Positions 24,291 to 24,531 of a DNA stretch of 24,531 nucleotides are shown here, one piece after another; the first letter of the stretch is position 1, and every line of letters begins with the position of its first letter. The DNA is from Bacteroidales bacterium (GTDB lineage: Bacteria; Bacteroidota; Bacteroidia; Bacteroidales; P3), in NCBI GenBank assembly GCA_900769785.1, contig CAAGHV010000011.1, positions 1 to 24,531 of the forward strand. Direction: 5' to 3'. The position numbers were made by a program, and so were the translations under genes. The notes below the pieces were generated by a model, which saw only the letters and a list, made by a program, of their open reading frames with translations, searched no databases and was not told the DNA's origin.

Positions 24291-24531
24291 GTGGTTTGAG
24301 AACAGTGAATACTTCTCCCGAGAACAGTGCACGCTTCTCAGGAGAACAGTGCACTCTTCTCCGGAGAACATTGGAGTCTTCTCCGGAGAACATTGGAGTC
24401 TTCTCCGGAGAACCTTCGAGTCTTCTCAAGAGAACGTTCGAGTCTTCTCCGGAGAACCTTGGAGGGTTCTCTGAAGAACCTTGGAGGGTTCTCTGAAGAA
24501 CCTTGGAGGGTTCTCTGAAGAACCTTGGAGG
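24291..24531. repeat. Second palindromic array, 22-bp period, runs off window
   Basis: Ten 12-base cores start at 24313 and recur every 22 bases to 24511, after a degenerate unit at 24291. The consensus core TTCTCCGGAGAA is a perfect palindrome; variants are TTCTCCCGAGAA, TTCTCAGGAGAA, TTCTCAAGAGAA and, in the last three, TTCTCTGAAGAA, where only the outer arms remain self-complementary. The 10-base spacers change stepwise: CAGTGCAC(G/T)C, then CATTGGAGTC twice, then C(C/G)TTCGAGTC, then CCTTGGAGGG. This gradient indicates growth by local duplication. Because 22 is not a multiple of three and units lack stops, several overlapping false reading frames appear on both strands; I regard none as coding. 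Confidence 0.95.

Noticed and set aside
24266..24518. Repeat proteins encoded by the right-hand array (three plus-strand and one minus-strand frames)
   Set aside because: A 22-bp unit without stop codons opens several frames at once; there is no sign of a preferred frame, start context or non-repeat domain.

Overview
The window looks like chromosomal DNA of a Bacteroidales-type Bacteroidota. Grounds: a complete Bat (Bacteroides aerotolerance) operon, an RseC-family protein, DcaP-like porin and small SPII lipoproteins typical of the phylum, absence of Shine-Dalgarno sequences before starts, and two clear Bacteroidetes-type -7 elements (TATCTTTG). No species assignment is possible from the sequence alone. 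I see no tRNA, rRNA, IS element, cas gene or prophage gene.

Layout. (1) Positions 1-9120, plus strand: DUF58 protein (5' end outside the window), a BatD-tail-like membrane protein, BatA, BatB, BatC, BatD and BatE, then a secreted WG-repeat protein and an RseC homologue with no rnf genes beside it. (2) 9121-9582: convergent gene-less gap. (3) 9583-15005, minus strand, tightly packed: era, mlaE-like, mlaF-like, AMP nucleosidase, an ABC-2 permease without an adjacent ATPase, and a Dus enzyme. (4) 15070-16484, minus strand: two paralogous four-cysteine lipoproteins followed by a MauE/DoxX-thioredoxin fusion, with a recognisable promoter. (5) 16666-17199: Blc-type lipocalin. (6) 17200-17762: gene-less region holding a palindromic 22-bp-period array inside nested inverted repeats. 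(7) 17763-21596, plus strand: two tandem paralogous four-helix membrane proteins of unknown function, mnmE and a MATE transporter. (8) 21601-23911, minus strand: DMT transporter and DcaP-like porin, with strong inverted repeats between and upstream of them. (9) 24025-24264: a small plus-strand ORF or gene remnant with a strong terminator. (10) 24291-24531: a second 22-bp-period palindromic array that runs off the window.

How genes fit together. The Bat proteins form an envelope complex of VWA, TPR and beta-domain proteins, and DUF58 with an upstream MoxR ATPase (presumably just outside) is its usual cytoplasmic partner. The minus-strand block mixes ribosome/tRNA maturation (Era, Dus), envelope lipid transport (MlaEF) and nucleotide salvage (AMP nucleosidase). 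The lipoprotein/MauE-thioredoxin cluster looks like a small envelope redox module. The least explained parts are the two palindromic 22-bp arrays, the nested hairpin upstream of the porin, and the uncharacterised tandem membrane proteins beside the first array.
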